From contig OX387197.1 in assembly GCA_947561715.1 (NCBI GenBank), positions 22,656,266 through 22,720,265 of the forward strand: a stretch of 64,000 nucleotides of DNA, in the 5' to 3' direction. Of this stretch, positions 11,490 through 23,666 are shown in pieces (positions within the stretch are counted from its first letter, which is position 1; the number at the start of each line of letters is the position of its first letter). Below the pieces are notes generated by a model that searched no databases, was not told where the DNA came from, and was given only the letters and a program-made list of their open reading frames with translations. Made by a program: the position numbers and the translations under genes. The stretch is from Ascidia mentula. Its lineage: Eukaryota > Chordata > Ascidiacea > Phlebobranchia > Ascidiidae.

Positions 11490-12190
11490 GGTTTCATCTT
11501 TGGTGCGATCATGGTACTGCCCTCATGTACACCGGAGATGAAGCCGATTTTAGGTAAGTTGGTAGGTCCAAAAATCGTATTGCAGCGGCACCAGAACGTG
11601 AATGTTTCGTCAGAAAAGTTGGTGCGACAACACTTGGTTTGTTGTTTGTTTGGGGAGTTACTCTTCTTACGTTTTTTATTCCCACAGGGCTTATATGGGG
11701 TTGAAGTTGATGGGATGTCTTGTTGCTTAATCGTTGTGGTTGTCTACGAGTGCTCTATAGGAAAATTGGTTTGGGTATCGAATATAGTGTAATCTCTGAC
11801 GTCGGTGGGGTATATGTGACATGTGGTGTAGAGTCAGATGATAAGGAGTCGGATGTTGATCAACTGAAGAGGACCGCTCCCTAACATAGATCGTGGAGTA
11901 CTGGTATTCTTCTTGAGTCTCGGAGGTGTTTTTTTTCTTCCTCTTCAGGCTCTGTAATTGTATAGGGGTGTTCCTGGTGGTTGACTTGGTCGGACTTGGG
12001 CAAGTCTTCTGTGGTGTTGGGGCCTTGTTCCATCAGCTCTACGTTTGTATTTTTCTCTTTATCTTTCGTGTTGGTATCTTTTTTTTCCTTTTCTTTGCTG
12101 CCAAGATGTGGCAGTCAGGCTTATTATGGCCATCTGCCTTGCAGTGGTTGCAATGTGGTGGCTGCGACGGGTTGAACGCAGAGACGAGAT
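11490..12190 (-). mobile_element. retroelement ORF1/gag-like remnant with zinc knuckle
   Basis: On the minus strand 12152-12111 reads CNHCKADGHNKPDC, a perfect CX2CX4HX4C zinc knuckle of the kind found in retroelement nucleocapsid or ORF1 proteins. It is followed by a lysine-rich stretch and a stop. The surrounding strand asymmetry (G/T-rich on plus) fits an old coding sequence on minus. Only fragments are open. It may be from the same family as the LINE at 15.7-17.2 kb, but this cannot be shown from here. Confidence 0.5.
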
Positions 12191-12371
12191 GTTGCCCGAG
12201 CTAATATGTGTCATTAGTGTAAATATGGTGCATCTTACAATGATCTAGTTAGCTAAATACCCGGAACAATTTCCATTTTGTGGTGACTTTACAGCCGCCA
12301 TTAAACCATTGGGTACCAAACTAGGTGTTTTTTTATTGTTGCCTGCATTTTTACCTTCCTACAGACATTAT

Positions 12372-12879
12372 TTACAATAGGTTCCGCCTGCGAGTATCAT
12401 CATATCGACCAAGCTACACCAGACTTTCATGGCTTGACGAAATTCCAACAAAAGAATTGGTCGAAAGATTTGTGGGCGCACTGTGATGCAATTAGGAGGA
12501 AGTGAGCGTTTCCTGCATGGAGCTACCGCCTGCAAAAACAGCACCAATGATATACAATATAAAGTACACATTCTCCCATACTCGAATGAGATTTCTTTCT
12601 CTCTCAAAGAGGTGAAAACGAACACAGAAACGTAAATTTAGATATTCAGTAACGCATCCCATTGTGGTTCATCATACATCTTGTCTCGTAGCGACAACAC
12701 TGAATAAGTTGTCACAAAAACATGTTGAACCATTATCAACTGTGTGGGTTTTCATTCTGCATGTGGTAACTCGGAAGCGGAAGAAATGCTCGGGCTTGTA
12801 CAGCTGGATTAGAGTTAACTGGACAAAAAAAAAACAACAGAATAATTTAACGGTTCGGACTGACAGATGGTCTGGTTCA
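12372..12879 (+). promoter_or_regulatory. shared 5' flanking block of lectin gene B
   Basis: It is homologous over its whole length with the flank of gene A, including CGAGTATCATCATAT, CGCCTGCAAAAACAGCACCA and the AT-rich GATATACAATATAAA, which could serve as a TATA region. An open frame across 12664-13101 runs through this block into exon 1, but the conserved start is the ATG at 12880. Confidence 0.55.
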
Positions 12880-14875
12880 ATGGATATTTTTTTAATTTTT
12901 TGTTCGATTCTTCTCTCAGTCAATGCTCAAACCTGGCACCAGTTTCAAGGTTACGAGTATTTCATCGAATACAGTGCAGTCAAATCTTATGCTCAAGCTC
13001 ACAGTGGATGTGCGTCAAGAAATGCCAATGTGGCAAATGTTAAAACAACTCAAGTGTCCAACTTTCTTGTCGGAATGATAAATTTTTCTGGTATATTATA
13101 AATTTTTTATAGTTTAAATCTAAATTCTACATACTTGTTGGTTTAAAAAAGTGTTAAACTTCCTGACACTTGCTATATTTCGTGCAGATCAGTTTGTTGC
13201 CAATGCCTGATCAATTAATACATCCAAGAGTGTATATGTTATATATAATTATATGTATAAGTATCGGTTGACTTGTTACTCGTGTGTATATTAAAACACA
13301 ATTAACGTACATATTTTCCATATGTTTCGACTACAGTTTCGTTACGAAGTTTCAGCAGTAAAATCTTCTTTCTTGGGTCTCGTATTTAGATCATCTCTAC
13401 TCGGTTTTGATTGGTGCTGCGAGAATTAATGGCACCAATCAATTCCAATGGACAGATGGAACAATTGTTGATGTAGCACAGTGGTATACAGGGGAACCAA
13501 ACAATAATGGAGGAAATGAGGATTGTGTAGTGACAGGTTGGGGACAAACTCACCAATGGAACGACATTGCCTGTTTTGGCACTTTTTTGTATATTTGCGA
13601 AAGAAAGATACCAGGTAAGAATCAGTTTTTGTTCTTACGTTCTTTAACCCCAAAATGTGTCTTGAATGTGCAAGCCACAACAACTATGACAGAAAGAAAA
13701 ACAACCGCTGAAGCGGTAGCGCAACCCACTAAGCCTGCAAGTACAGCTGAAAATACAGAAACAACACTTCAATCAACAGTAGCACTAACAGGTTTGTATA
13801 TTATAACCGATTTTATTGTAAACAGTGTAAACATGAACTTCAAATGTTTAACAGCAAATACAACTGTCTCCCAACCAAACACAACGAGATTTGTAGAAAC
13901 ACGTCAACAAACAGGAACTGCAATTACGAATATGGTTACAGACACAGCAGTGGCTAGTCAACACTCAGCTAGTCAAGAAATTTCCACCACAGGGGAAGCA
14001 ATTACAAGCTCAACACTTACCCAAGTTTTATTGCCCAAAACAACTGCAACTGAACCTAAAACTAAACCTACTACGACAATCGTCACAGCTTATCAATCAA
14101 CCCATTTCTCTGCAATAAAGGAAGCAAGTATGTTCGAAATTGTATGACAGCGCAACCTTGCCGGCTAAAATTTCGACCCGATATTTTACTTTAGATCAGA
14201 CTGCACCACCTACGCTCAAGTCAACACTTGGGCTCCACACTACAGCACCAGCAATCCGAGGTAGACGTTCAAAAAAAAACATGCATGGTTTGCATAAATG
14301 CAAGCAATGGGACATAAATGCAAGTCCCATAGGACATAAATGCAAGCAAACTGGTATATTTTTCTATCAGATAAGACTCTCAACACCACACTCAAATCGA
14401 CAGCTGGAATTAAGGCTACAACAAAATCAATATCACGTAAGAAGCATAGTTTCATTGTTTTAAACAGCTAGTTATGACACTGAAATATTGTTGTATTGGT
14501 TGACAACCGTTGTCACAAAATTTATCTTTTCTCACCACTAGCGTCAGTAGCGAGCATACATAGATATCTACTCGTCTTGCGACCAGAGTCGCGAAAATTG
14601 CGTCGCAATAAGTTTTGGATATAGTAACAACCCTAGAGAAAGTTTTGAACCTGCGGCCAGCAAAAACTTGTACCAGGCGTTACACGTTTTTTCTGTTCAC
14701 ATATAACATTATTCTGTAAACTACAGAAACTGCAAATACTGAGAAGCAAACAACACAGGAACCAACATCTGCAACGAGCAATGAAACACCACACACGAAT
14801 ATAAACAAATACATTGGCGGAAAAGGCGACGGTAGTTGTCGCTGTCAGCGTTTTTGCGTTACAGTTTGTAATTGA
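12880..14875 (+). CDS. secreted C-type lectin B with Thr-rich stalk
   Basis: Seven exons, all junctions phase 1: 12880-13090, 13390-13614, 13675-13791, 13855-14127, 14195-14260, 14371-14436 and 14727-14875 (368 aa). Exons 1-2 give signal peptide plus CTLD. This copy keeps both canonical ligand motifs, EPN (GEPNNNGG) and WND (QWNDIAC), so it is the best candidate sugar binder of the cluster. Exons 3-6 encode a mucin-like Thr/Ser/Pro stalk; the 91-codon exon 4 dominates. The last exon ends CRCQRFCVTVCN-stop. Intron 2 is only 60 bp and open in frame, so its retention would also give a protein. Gene I at 38.3 kb is its close paralog. Confidence 0.8.
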
Positions 14876-15220
14876 TCAAATTTATGTTTTTGTGTATTTG
14901 GTGTATTTTAACTTTACACGTGGTTCTGTAAATTGTATTACTGTGGTTAGTTTATTTAGATTGCTGTTGACGTAAGCGGAAGAACCCATCTAACTCGTTT
15001 GGTATAAACTCACCTAACTACGCAGAGTTTGCTCAGCATGACGACAATACTGACTAGTTGTTAAACCCATTAAACCCCCAACAATTGTGTGGGTCGAGTT
15101 ACTTCTATACTTAGTTGTGTTTGCAATGAAGAAGAGCATACCTGCACAGATTCCATTTACCAGTTTTAGTTGAACAGGGTCAAACACAGATTTAGGTTTG
15201 GGTCTGACAACTTGTGGACA
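14876..15220 (+). promoter_or_regulatory. 5' flank of lectin C
   Basis: It matches 37991-38334, upstream of gene I, almost base for base, including CAACAATTGTGTGGGTCGA and GAAGAAGAGCATACCTGCAC. It differs in its distal part from the flank of genes A and B, so two promoter lineages exist in the cluster. Confidence 0.45.
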
Positions 15221-15434
15221 ATGGAAACCTTACTTCTGTTTTGTACGCTTCTGCTCACCGTCGATGCTGAAACCTGGCACCAGTTTCAAGGTTACGAGTA
15301 TTTCATCGAAAACAGTAGTACGGTCGGTTCTTATGCTCAAGCTCACAGTGGATGTGCTGCAAGAAATGCTAATGTGGCAAACGTTAAAACAACTCAAGTG
15401 TTCAATTTTCTTGTCGGAATGAATAATTTTTCTG
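15221..15434 (+). pseudogene. lectin C, exon 1 only (cut off by LINE)
   Basis: Exon 1 is intact: signal peptide METLLLFCTLLLTVDAE, then TWHQFQGYEYF and the first CTLD half to NNFSG, with donor gtatat in phase 1 and the same 214-nt length as gene I. The following intron matches gene I until about 15703, directly before the place where exon 2 should start. There LINE sequence begins, and no exon 2 is found beyond it. The gene therefore lacks half its lectin fold. Confidence 0.75.
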
Positions 15435-15703
15435 GTATATTACAAAATTCTTATGGTTTATTTCAAACATTCTACATATGTGTTGCTTAAAAAAAGTGCT
15501 TAACTTCCTAACACATGCTATATTTGGTTCTGATAAGTTTGCAGCGAATGCCTGAATAATAAATAAGTCCAAGAATGTTTATGTTGTATATAAGTATCGG
15601 TTGGCATGTACGCGTGTATATTAAAAGCGGAATAAACGTACATTTTTGCCATGTATCTTGTTTACAGATTCGTTACAAAGTTTTAGCAGTTAAATATTCT
15701 TTC

Positions 15704-17188
15704 TCTGAGGGGGTTGAGAGAAGGTTACCAGTTTTGGGCGATGAAATTTTTGACGTCGGCCAGGACGCCTTCGAGAGATGGGTTTTCCCTGTAACGCTGT
15801 AAAGTGAGTCTTAAAGATGTCGAGGTTTTAAAGTATCGGATGAGGTGTGTGGGGATGTTATTCAAAGGTCGGGGGTCGTGTTTAATGCGGTTACGTGTTT
15901 TCCAAATGATGTGGGTTAAGGGAAATTAAGGTGTGAAGGGGTGTCAAAGTAAGGAACGGTGTAGTTTAGTGAGGAATTGAGGGTTTTTCTAACAAGATTT
16001 AACAGGGGTTGAATTGTGGGGCAGTTATGAAAGAGATGTGAAAAGGTTTCAAAGGGGTAAGTGCAGAGGTAACAGTGGGGGTCTTTGTCGAGTGGAAGAA
16101 AGGTTTGTTGGCATTTAAGAGGGAGGATTTTGTATGTAAGGCGGTAATTAAAGGTTTTGAGATGGGTAGGGAAAATAGGGTTATGAATTTGTGTCCAATC
16201 TGTCAGGTTGAGGGGTTTGAAGAGGTGTTGGTTAGTCTAGTGTAGAGGGGTTTCAATTTGGTCGAAGAATTTGGAAATTTGGAGTCCGAGGTTGTATTCA
16301 ATGAGGGAAAGTTGGGGTGTAGTTGGGGTGTCCAGGATGCGATGTTTATATTTCACACCACTTCATAAATTGGAAAATTGCAGCCCATAATATGTTACCG
16401 ACGCGAAATTTTTTAAAAGGGGAGAGTAGATAAAGGTCAGAATAGAGGGGGATGTTGGCCACGCCGTAACCGCCAAGGTCACGGCGGGCTGCCAAGGTGT
16501 TAATGGGCAAAGTAGGGTTGTTTTGGCCTACGACAAACCTCGCCACTATGCCGTCGACCCACTCGCGTTGCCGGGATGGTAGGGGATAGGTGTTGGCCAT
16601 GTAAGAGATTTTGGATGAGAGCATATGCCATGCCGTTGTTTTAGCCGAGGGTGCGCCGATGTGTGTTTTTAATGGGTTTATACAGTTACGATTCCAGTTA
16701 ATGTGATTCAAAAGGGGTTCGTCGGTAGGAGGTTGGAGGATGGCAATTGCTTCGGTTTTGGTGGGGTTTAGTTTAAGACCTGTTGATTTACTAAAGTTAT
16801 CAATTAATGCCAGGGATTGGATAAGGGATTGCCGATGCGCCACCACTAGGGTGACGTCATCGGCGTAAGCAAATGCCTTGGGTGTGTTTCGGCATGGCAC
16901 GGGGGTAGACATGATAGCAGGGGTGTTTTGGATGACAACGAGAAGTGGGTCTAAGGCGATGAGGAAGAGAGTCAAACTGAGGGGGTCACCTTGTCTGACT
17001 CCTCTCCTGATCGGAAACTCCATCGTTGCGAAACCATTGACGTAGGCCCGGGAATTGGCGTAAGAATGAAGGGCAGAAAGGTAATCAGTAAAGAAAGGGG
17101 GGAAGTGTCTAAGTTTTAGTTGGAGAAGAAGCCATAGGAAGGAAATAGAATCAAAAGCTTTTTGGAAATCGAGTGAAACAAAGAAAGA
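15704..17188 (-). mobile_element. 5'-truncated non-LTR retrotransposon (LINE), RT C-terminal part
   Basis: On the minus strand the 17290-16346 frame shows reverse-transcriptase blocks: LDFQKAFDSI (first catalytic Asp), RRGVRQGDPLS, FAYADDVTLV (catalytic YADD) and LKLNPTKTEAI. Downstream, in another frame, a CX2C...HX4C finger (CYLC...HLFHNC) typical of LINE 3' ends is seen, so the 3' part is frame-broken. The N-terminal 35 or so residues of the open frame come from the adjacent repeat, not from RT: the LINE is truncated right at the first RT block. Confidence 0.8.
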
Positions 17189-17885
17189 CTTCCACTTTGT
17201 GGTGACTAAACAATAACCGTCATCAGTTTTGCACCAAACTAGGTGCATCCTTACGGAAAAAAACAAGGTGGAAACACTTTGGCCAAGCAATGATAAACCA
17301 ATAGTGTCGTCAGGCCCCGGAATAAAACATTAGAAGTATTAAGATGTATATCACAGAAATTTCACAAAAAATAGATTATTTCTGCCCTTAATGATAGCGC
17401 CTTACTGAATAATTGCGTTTCATCATTCTTTGAAAAGCCATGCGTTCCGACATGTCACAAACTAAAATCGTACCGATAACTCCTTTCAACACATACGCTG
17501 TACCTACTGACGTAGTTACCAACGCTCGATGGAGAAAGTTATCATAAAGGTCACTGCCTCTTGATAGGTGTTTGGTAGAAATGTGATCTGAGCTGTATTT
17601 TAGTTGCAGAATTGAGGTTCCATAATCGCACAGTGGTCATTACTTCAATTTTATTTTTCTACATGTTTTGCCCACGTGTTATTCATCATCAGTACTTCGC
17701 TAAAATCAACAATGGCGTTTTGAACGTAAATAAAAGGTCGCCAATGTATCGAGGATTGTATTTTGTAAAACGCTCTGGTCTGCAGGACTGTACGCAGCTG
17801 CTAGCTGTGAGCGAAGAAGAAATCGCTTTAAACTGATCACGTGACAAGCAGGAAGAGCGATAGCGTGTGGGAGAAGAGAAAAAAA
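17189..17885 (-). repeat. dispersed/segmental repeat, inverted partner of 44650-45440
   Basis: The whole segment is the reverse complement of 44650-45440 with scattered changes. Shared landmarks: CATTGGCGACCTTTTATTTA, GGCATTGACCTTTATGATAA, GGAACGCATG, GGCAGAAATAAT and the palindromic-element core. One end has CCACACGTTATCGC, also present at 49890-49910. It may be a non-autonomous transposon; no coding region is evident. Confidence 0.7.
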
Positions 17886-18639
17886 GCAAACCATTACGTG
17901 TCGTAATTCTAAATACCGTTTGCATGGATAAATGAATTGTGAATGATTGCAAGGGAGATGTCAATCTTATACAAAAATGTTATATTTCATCAGATGAGCA
18001 TTGCTGTGTTTATGCAGCCTGTTCAAGAAGTTGACTTAGAACAGAACACAAAGTGATTCACTCCTTTTTTTTCAACACACCTGAATTTTTATCTATTTCA
18101 ACGAAACCGACCTTTATTATGTATGTTGCCAACAACTGGCAGCTGTACTTTTTTGCCAACGTTTGCTATTTTTGGCAACAGTGGTTTTTTAACGCATGCG
18201 TTTTTCTCTTTTGCTCACAAGTGTTAGATCGCCTTTTTCTGTTCCGACAGCCTTGCTAACGCGGCGTTAAAATTGTAGACATTTATTGTCTGCACGTAAT
18301 TCATGTGAAACTTAGAGCTTATTTGCCACAAAATGTTGAAAAGCGTGCAGAGAAAAAGAGACCGTACCTCGTCGGATGGTCTTTTCAAAGTTGGTTTTGG
18401 TCTGTTTTTTCCTTTCTGTTGTATCTATAACTGTTTCAAAGCCTATTGTTCCTATTGTTTGCAATGAACGCCAGTGTGTGGTTGTCGAGATGGCTTGTAC
18501 TGCGATAACCCCCGTGACGAGATTGCGGGTAAATGACCTAAGACTGAGTGTTGAAAGGCGATAACGTTGGTGCCTAATGGTCGCTTCCGAAGCTACAGTC
18601 TAACGATTTATTGATAATTTGATTATTTGATGTTTGACA
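17886..18639. other. mosaic of cluster repeats; one small signal-peptide-like ORF
   Basis: 17887-18170 copies part of the inverted-repeat arm at 20735-20990. 18490-18600 is an inverted copy of the dispersed repeat at 6830-6960. Between them, 18376-18564 encodes 62 aa beginning MVFSKLVLVCFFLSVVSITVS, a plausible signal peptide. Its C-terminal part falls into the dispersed repeat, so I do not call it a gene. Confidence 0.45.
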
Positions 18640-19244
18640 ATATTATATTACATATTTAATCTGCACTGAAACTGATAGGCCTTACTTCTCCCAACACGAA
18701 TGCGTTTGGAAATCCACCCACACAATTGTTGCCAATTGTTGATGGCGTCATTACGCTTCTATAATTGGGTTAATGACTTCCCCGAAGTGTGACATTAGTG
18801 AAATGTTTGTCGCGCTGATATAAATGATAAAATTTAACATTGAATTATGTTTTGTTGTCATGAAGTGCGATAGTAGCTGTTGCATATGGGATATAAACTT
18901 CTCACTTCCTCCAAATATTATCACACAAGGCCAAATTATCACCTGAGAAACATATAACTATTGATTAGCAGATATGGAAATAAAGACTTTTCCCGTTTAT
19001 ATGCTTTCCAATACCCTGCACACACACACAAGAAACTCAATCACATTAAAATGCAGCTCCACACGAATTGTTCAACAATGCTTAAGCACATGGGGTGGGA
19101 ATATTATGGGGAGATAGATTTGCATTATTAAGTAAATTGTTTCACCACGTAAAAAAAACAAATCAAGTTCGAAAATTATTATAACATATATTGCTCAAAA
19201 ATTATTCAATTGCACGACGACAAAACAAGCAAGAAACTGTATAA

Positions 19245-20270
19245 TTGCAAAATGTGATGCAAAAACGCTGACAACGACATCTACTTTCGCTTTTGCAACC
19301 AATATAATCATGAATTTTCGTGTGCGGCGTTTCATAGCTAGTTCAGGAGGTTGGATCTACTGTTGTTTGTTTTTCAGTATGTCTGCAAAATGTTAAACAT
19401 AAGAATTGATGTTATTCGTGGCAGTGTAATGAATTGACAATTTGTGAAGATATCATATTCTTGTGTATAAGAAAAGACGGTACAATTGGGAGATTATTTT
19501 GTTCCAGATTCAATTAAATAATGAAATATTGAATAAGATGTGCAACTGCCCTGTCAAGTTTGTCTGACAATCTCACATAACTCAAATTGCTTCAAATAAC
19601 TCGGATGAAAAATTTACTTTCCACTTTATTTATTGTATCCGATCGGCATGAATGGCAATAAAACATAAATATTTTTTTTATGCCGAGTAATAGTCATTTT
19701 TTGCGATTTGTGTTTCATTGGAACCTTACACCAACGCAATTTGGTTTTAATATTTGTGTACAGCTAGCATCAAACAAACATTGTATTGTCATTGACGAGA
19801 ATGAACCTACTTTCTTTGTTTCTTTGACCAATATATCTTGTTAGCTGCTGCAGACAGGGTGCGTACACGCACTGTTTCGACCTGTAAGGCCTGTAGCTCT
19901 CCAATATTATGGCTTTTGCACATATATCTGATTGTATATGAACAGGGAAGACTCATTCACTTGATGAGTGATGGGTAAAGTGTTTCCCATTCTCACACAA
20001 TCCCCATTTCCACCATAGTTGGTTGGTTCCCACGTACTTTTTTCTGTTGTTCTTTGGCTAATCAAGCTTAACCCAGCCTGTTTATGCCTGAGCGTTTCTT
20101 CCGCGTTAGGTACGACATACACAAAGAAAACCCACACAATTGATGGTGGTTAAACAGTTATATGACGTGACAATTTACTTAGTGTGGTTGCTACTAGACA
20201 GATTGTAAGATGAACCACAATGAGATGCGTTGTTGATGTCGGAATTTAAATTAACGGTCCTCTGTCCGTT
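19245..20270 (-). pseudogene. antisense lectin relic, copy 1 (exon 1 deleted)
   Basis: Read on the minus strand: 20270-20050 matches the shared lectin 5' flank; it passes directly, without exon 1, into a broken exon 2 at about 20040-19900 (WEPTNYGGNGDC then a frameshifted end); and 19390-19250 is the tail exon ending in the CRCQRFCITFCN pattern, with an early TGA and no clean stop. It cannot encode a lectin. Confidence 0.75.
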
Positions 20271-22010
20271 ATACCAGATCTGTCTCCATTTCTTGAGAGA
20301 GAAATAAATGTTTTAGAGAATGGGAAAACGTGTATATTACATACTGTGGTGCTGTTTTTACAGACGGCTGCTTCATGCGGAAAACGCCTACTTCCTCTTC
20401 ACTGCGTCCACCAACCTTCCAACCCATTCTGTTGTTGGTTACTTGGCGAGTCACCAAAGCCTGGTGTAACATGGTTCACATGATGATACTCGAAAGCAGA
20501 AAGTAATGTGGGTAGGTAGGTAATAAAGTTTTTCACTTTCGTAACTGCTCTTATCCCTATGACAATTCAACAATGATACTTAACCCAAGAGAACCAAGCC
20601 TGCAGGGTTCCAGCATGTGTTGCTTGAGCTTGCCTAAACATAAACTAAACGTGTATAGATTAGTGTTCCGCAATCCCTTTTCAGTGGCGTCAAAATCAGA
20701 AACGTTTTTGATATGGGCAACACAGTTACGTGCCGTAATTCTAAAGATCGTTCGCATGGATAAATGAATTGTGAATGATTGCAAGGAAGGTGCCGGTCTA
20801 ATACAAAAATGTTATTTTTTATCAGTTGGACATCGCTGTATTGATGCAACCTGTTCGAGAAGTTGACTTATAACTGAACACAAGGTGGTTCACTACTACT
20901 TTCAAACACACCTGAATTTTTGCCTATTTCGACAAATCCACTTTTTTATGTATGTTGCCAACAAATGGCAGCTGCATTTTTTCCACGTAATTCATGTAAA
21001 ACGTAGAGCTTCCAGCATGAAGCAGTCGCCTGCATAAATGCACCAAATGGTATACAATGTAAAATACACATTCACCTATACTCCAATGGGATTTATTTCT
21101 CGCTTAAAGAGGTGGACAGAATATGGTAAAAACGAACACAGAGACGTAAATTTAGATTCCGACTTCAAATACACATCTCACTGCGGTTCATCTAACAACC
21201 TTTTGTTGCCAACATACATAATAATGTTCGGTTTCGTCGGAATAGGAAAATAATTCAGGAGTGTTTCAAAAAAAAATAATGAACCACTTTGTGTTCAGTT
21301 CCAAGTCAACTTCTCGAATAGGTTGCATCAACATAGCGATGCCCAACTGATGAAAAATAGCATATTTTAATCTATACACGTTTAGTTTATGTTTAGGCAA
21401 GCTCAAGCACCACATGCTTGAACCCTGCGGTTTTGGTACTCTTGCGTCAACTTACATTGTTGAATTGTCACAGGATAAGCGCAGTTATGAAAGAAAGTGG
21501 AAAAGTTTTATTACCTACCTACCCACATTACTTCCTGCTTTCGAGTATCATCATATGAACCAAGTTACACCAGGCTTTGGTGACTCGCCAAGATACCAAC
21601 ATAGGAATGGGTCGGAAGGATGTTGGCCGCAGTGTGGCGCAGTGAAGAGGAAGCGGGCGTTCCCCGCATGAAGCTGTCGCCTGCAAAAACACCACCACAG
21701 TACCGGTAAATAATATAAACCTTTTTCCATTTTCTAAAACAAGGTTATTTCTTTCTCAAGAAATGGAGACAGATCTGGTAAAACGAACAGAGGACAGTAA
21801 ATTTAGATTCCGACATCGGTAACGCATCTCATTGTGGTTCATCTTACAACCTGTCTCGTAACGACAACACTGAGTAAATTGTCACGTCATAAAGCTGTTG
21901 AACCATCATCAATTGTGTGAGTTTCCATTCAATATGTTGTAACTAGCGCGGAAGAAACGCTCAGGCTTGTACAGACTGAATTAAAATTGATTGGACAAAA
22001 AAAAAACAGA
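20050..22010. repeat. large inverted repeat (head-to-head lectin flanks), copy 1
   Basis: Left arm about 20050-20945, right arm about 21225-22010, with indels, around a 280-bp centre. Matching blocks include the 5' flank of the lectins, CTTTCGAGTATCATCATATG, AAGCTCAAGCAACACATG-like segments and CACGTTTAGTTTATGTTTAGG. The arms place the antisense relic and gene D head to head. The centre itself repeats another part of the lectin flank (GCAGTCGCCTGCA, CAAAGAGGTGGACAGA). Confidence 0.75.
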
Positions 22011-22048
22011 ATAATTTAACGGTTCAAGCTGACAGCAAGTCTGGTTCA
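21541..22048 (+). promoter_or_regulatory. shared 5' flanking block of lectin gene D
   Basis: It is homologous with 8085-8600 and 12372-12879. It starts at CGAGTATCATCATATG and ends at the ATG of gene D; it is also the right arm of the large inverted repeat, so the same sequence faces the other way toward the antisense relic. Confidence 0.55.
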
Positions 22049-22744
22049 ATGGATATTTATTTTATTTTTTGTTCGATTCTTCTCTTAGTCAAAGCTCAAA
22101 CCTGGCACAAGTTTCAAGGTTACGAGTATTACATCGAATACAGTGCAGCCAGTTCTTACGCTCAAGCTGAAAGTGGATGTGCTGCAAAAAATGCTAATGT
22201 GGCAAATGTTAAAACAACTCAACTGTTCAATTTTCTCATCGGATATATCCATGTAACAGGTTAAGCCTGAACATAAAGTAATGTTTTGATGGATGACGAA
22301 AATAAGTTTTGTTATGCGCATAGGTCCATGTTGCAATAATTTTAATCTTCAACACGAACAAAAAACCATTAGAATTGGCAAAATTTTCCTTCTTACTATT
22401 CAGACAATCCCTACTCGTTTTACATCGGTGCTACGAGAATACCAACCTCGCACGATCACGTGTTTCGGTGGACAGATGGAACAAGTGTTGTTGTGGCACA
22501 GTGGCATGGAGCGGAACCAAACAACCGTGGAGGAAATGAGGATTGTGTGATAATGGGTTGGGTTTATTCACTTGATACAACATTTGGATGGAGAGATGTT
22601 CCCTGTTCATATTCATCAAGATATGTTTGTCAAAGAAACCATGAAAGTAGGTTAATTCTCGTTACCGGCAATTTAATATTTCTTCGCCACAAAATGTCGG
22701 GTTGCTCACATTTATGTCATAATTTTGGTCTAAGAAGAACATAA
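22049..22744 (+). CDS. C-type lectin D (no own tail exon)
   Basis: Exon 1 22049-22259 (signal peptide MDIYFIFCSILLLVKAQ plus first CTLD half), exon 2 22404-22646 (81 codons; EPN in AEPNNRGG, GWRDVPC, YVCQR). The donor after exon 2 is gtaggt, but no tail exon lies before gene E begins only 136 bp on. If intron 2 is retained the frame runs on 33 residues to TAA at 22744, the end given here; the duplicate F keeps a similar read-through frame. Alternatives are splicing into E exon 3, or into the acag just upstream of E, which would stop at once. Confidence 0.65.
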
Positions 22745-22781
22745 TAATTTTACAGTTTAAGCTGACAGCTGGTTTGACTCA

Positions 22782-23666
22782 ATGTATATATTTTTTTTTT
22801 GTTCGATTCTTCTCTCAGTCAATGCTCAAACGTGGCATCAGTTTCAAGGTTACGAGTATTACATCGAATACAGTGCAGCCAGTTCTTATGCTCAAGCTCA
22901 AAGTGGATGTGCTGCAAGAAATGCAAATGTGACAAATGTTAAAACAACTCAAGTTTTCAATTTCCTTGTCGGAAATATCATTGTAACAGGTTGAGCCTGA
23001 ATACAAAGTATTTTTTTTGATGGATAACGAAAATAAGTATTGCTATGCGCATAAGGTCCTTGTTGCAATAATTTTATTCTTTGAAAAGAAAATTTTGAAA
23101 CCCTTAGAATTGGCAAAATTTCCCTTCTTGCTATTTAGACTTTCCCTACGCATTTTACATCGGTGCTAAAATAGTCAAAAGCCAAAACAGGTTTCGGTGG
23201 ACAGATGGGACAAGTGTTAATGTAGCGCAGTGGACAGGAGTAGAGCCCAACAATCAAGGAGGAAATGAGGATTGTGTGATAATGGGTTGGGTTCATTCAC
23301 TTGATACAACATTCAGATGGAGAGATGTTCCCTGTTCATATTCATCAAGATATATTTGTCAAAGAAACATTGAAAGTAGGTTAATTCTCGTCACCAGCAA
23401 TGTAAAAATTCTTCTTCACAAATTTCTTACATTTATACGATCATTAGGCGATGTATTATACATGAGCTGCGCAGCTGGTTTACAACGAATAACATAAGTT
23501 TCTTTTACAATCTGCAGATGTAATAACCACCGAAACACAAACAACGGCAGATCCAACCTTGTCGACGAGCAACAGAACACCACATACGAATATTCCTGAT
23601 TATATTGGCGGCAAAGGCGATAATAACTGTCGTTGTCAGCGTTTATGCATTACATTTTGCAACTAG
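22782..23666 (+). CDS. secreted C-type lectin E
   Basis: Three exons: 22782-22989, 23139-23375, 23518-23666 (197 aa), introns phase 1. Signal peptide MYIFFFCSILLSVNAQ, then TWHQFQGYEYY; first CTLD Cys in SGCAARN; FRWTDGT, EPN in VEPNNQGG, EDC, WRDVPC, YICQR; tail Thr-rich with one NxT site and CRCQRLCITFCN-stop. The ATG is reached through an 11-T run and shows a 3-nt shorter leader than its relatives. It follows D so closely that both may share one promoter and 3' end. Confidence 0.78.

Larger units (their letters stand above)
9780..12371. other. intergenic with lectin-flank copies, dispersed repeat and retroelement remnant
   Basis: 10040-10180 copies the lectin 5' flank (it matches 31500-31620). 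It happens to contain an open frame starting MKRLATIVWVIFLLV, but a comparable flank in genes A and B is non-coding. 10290-10790 matches 23935-24300 and carries an antisense lectin relic. 11079-11350 contains the dispersed repeat also seen at 6830. 11490-12190 is listed separately. Confidence 0.5.

Noticed and set aside
18376..18564. 62-aa secreted peptide gene
   Set aside because: The leader is plausible, but the rest runs into a dispersed repeat and no paralog or splice context supports it.
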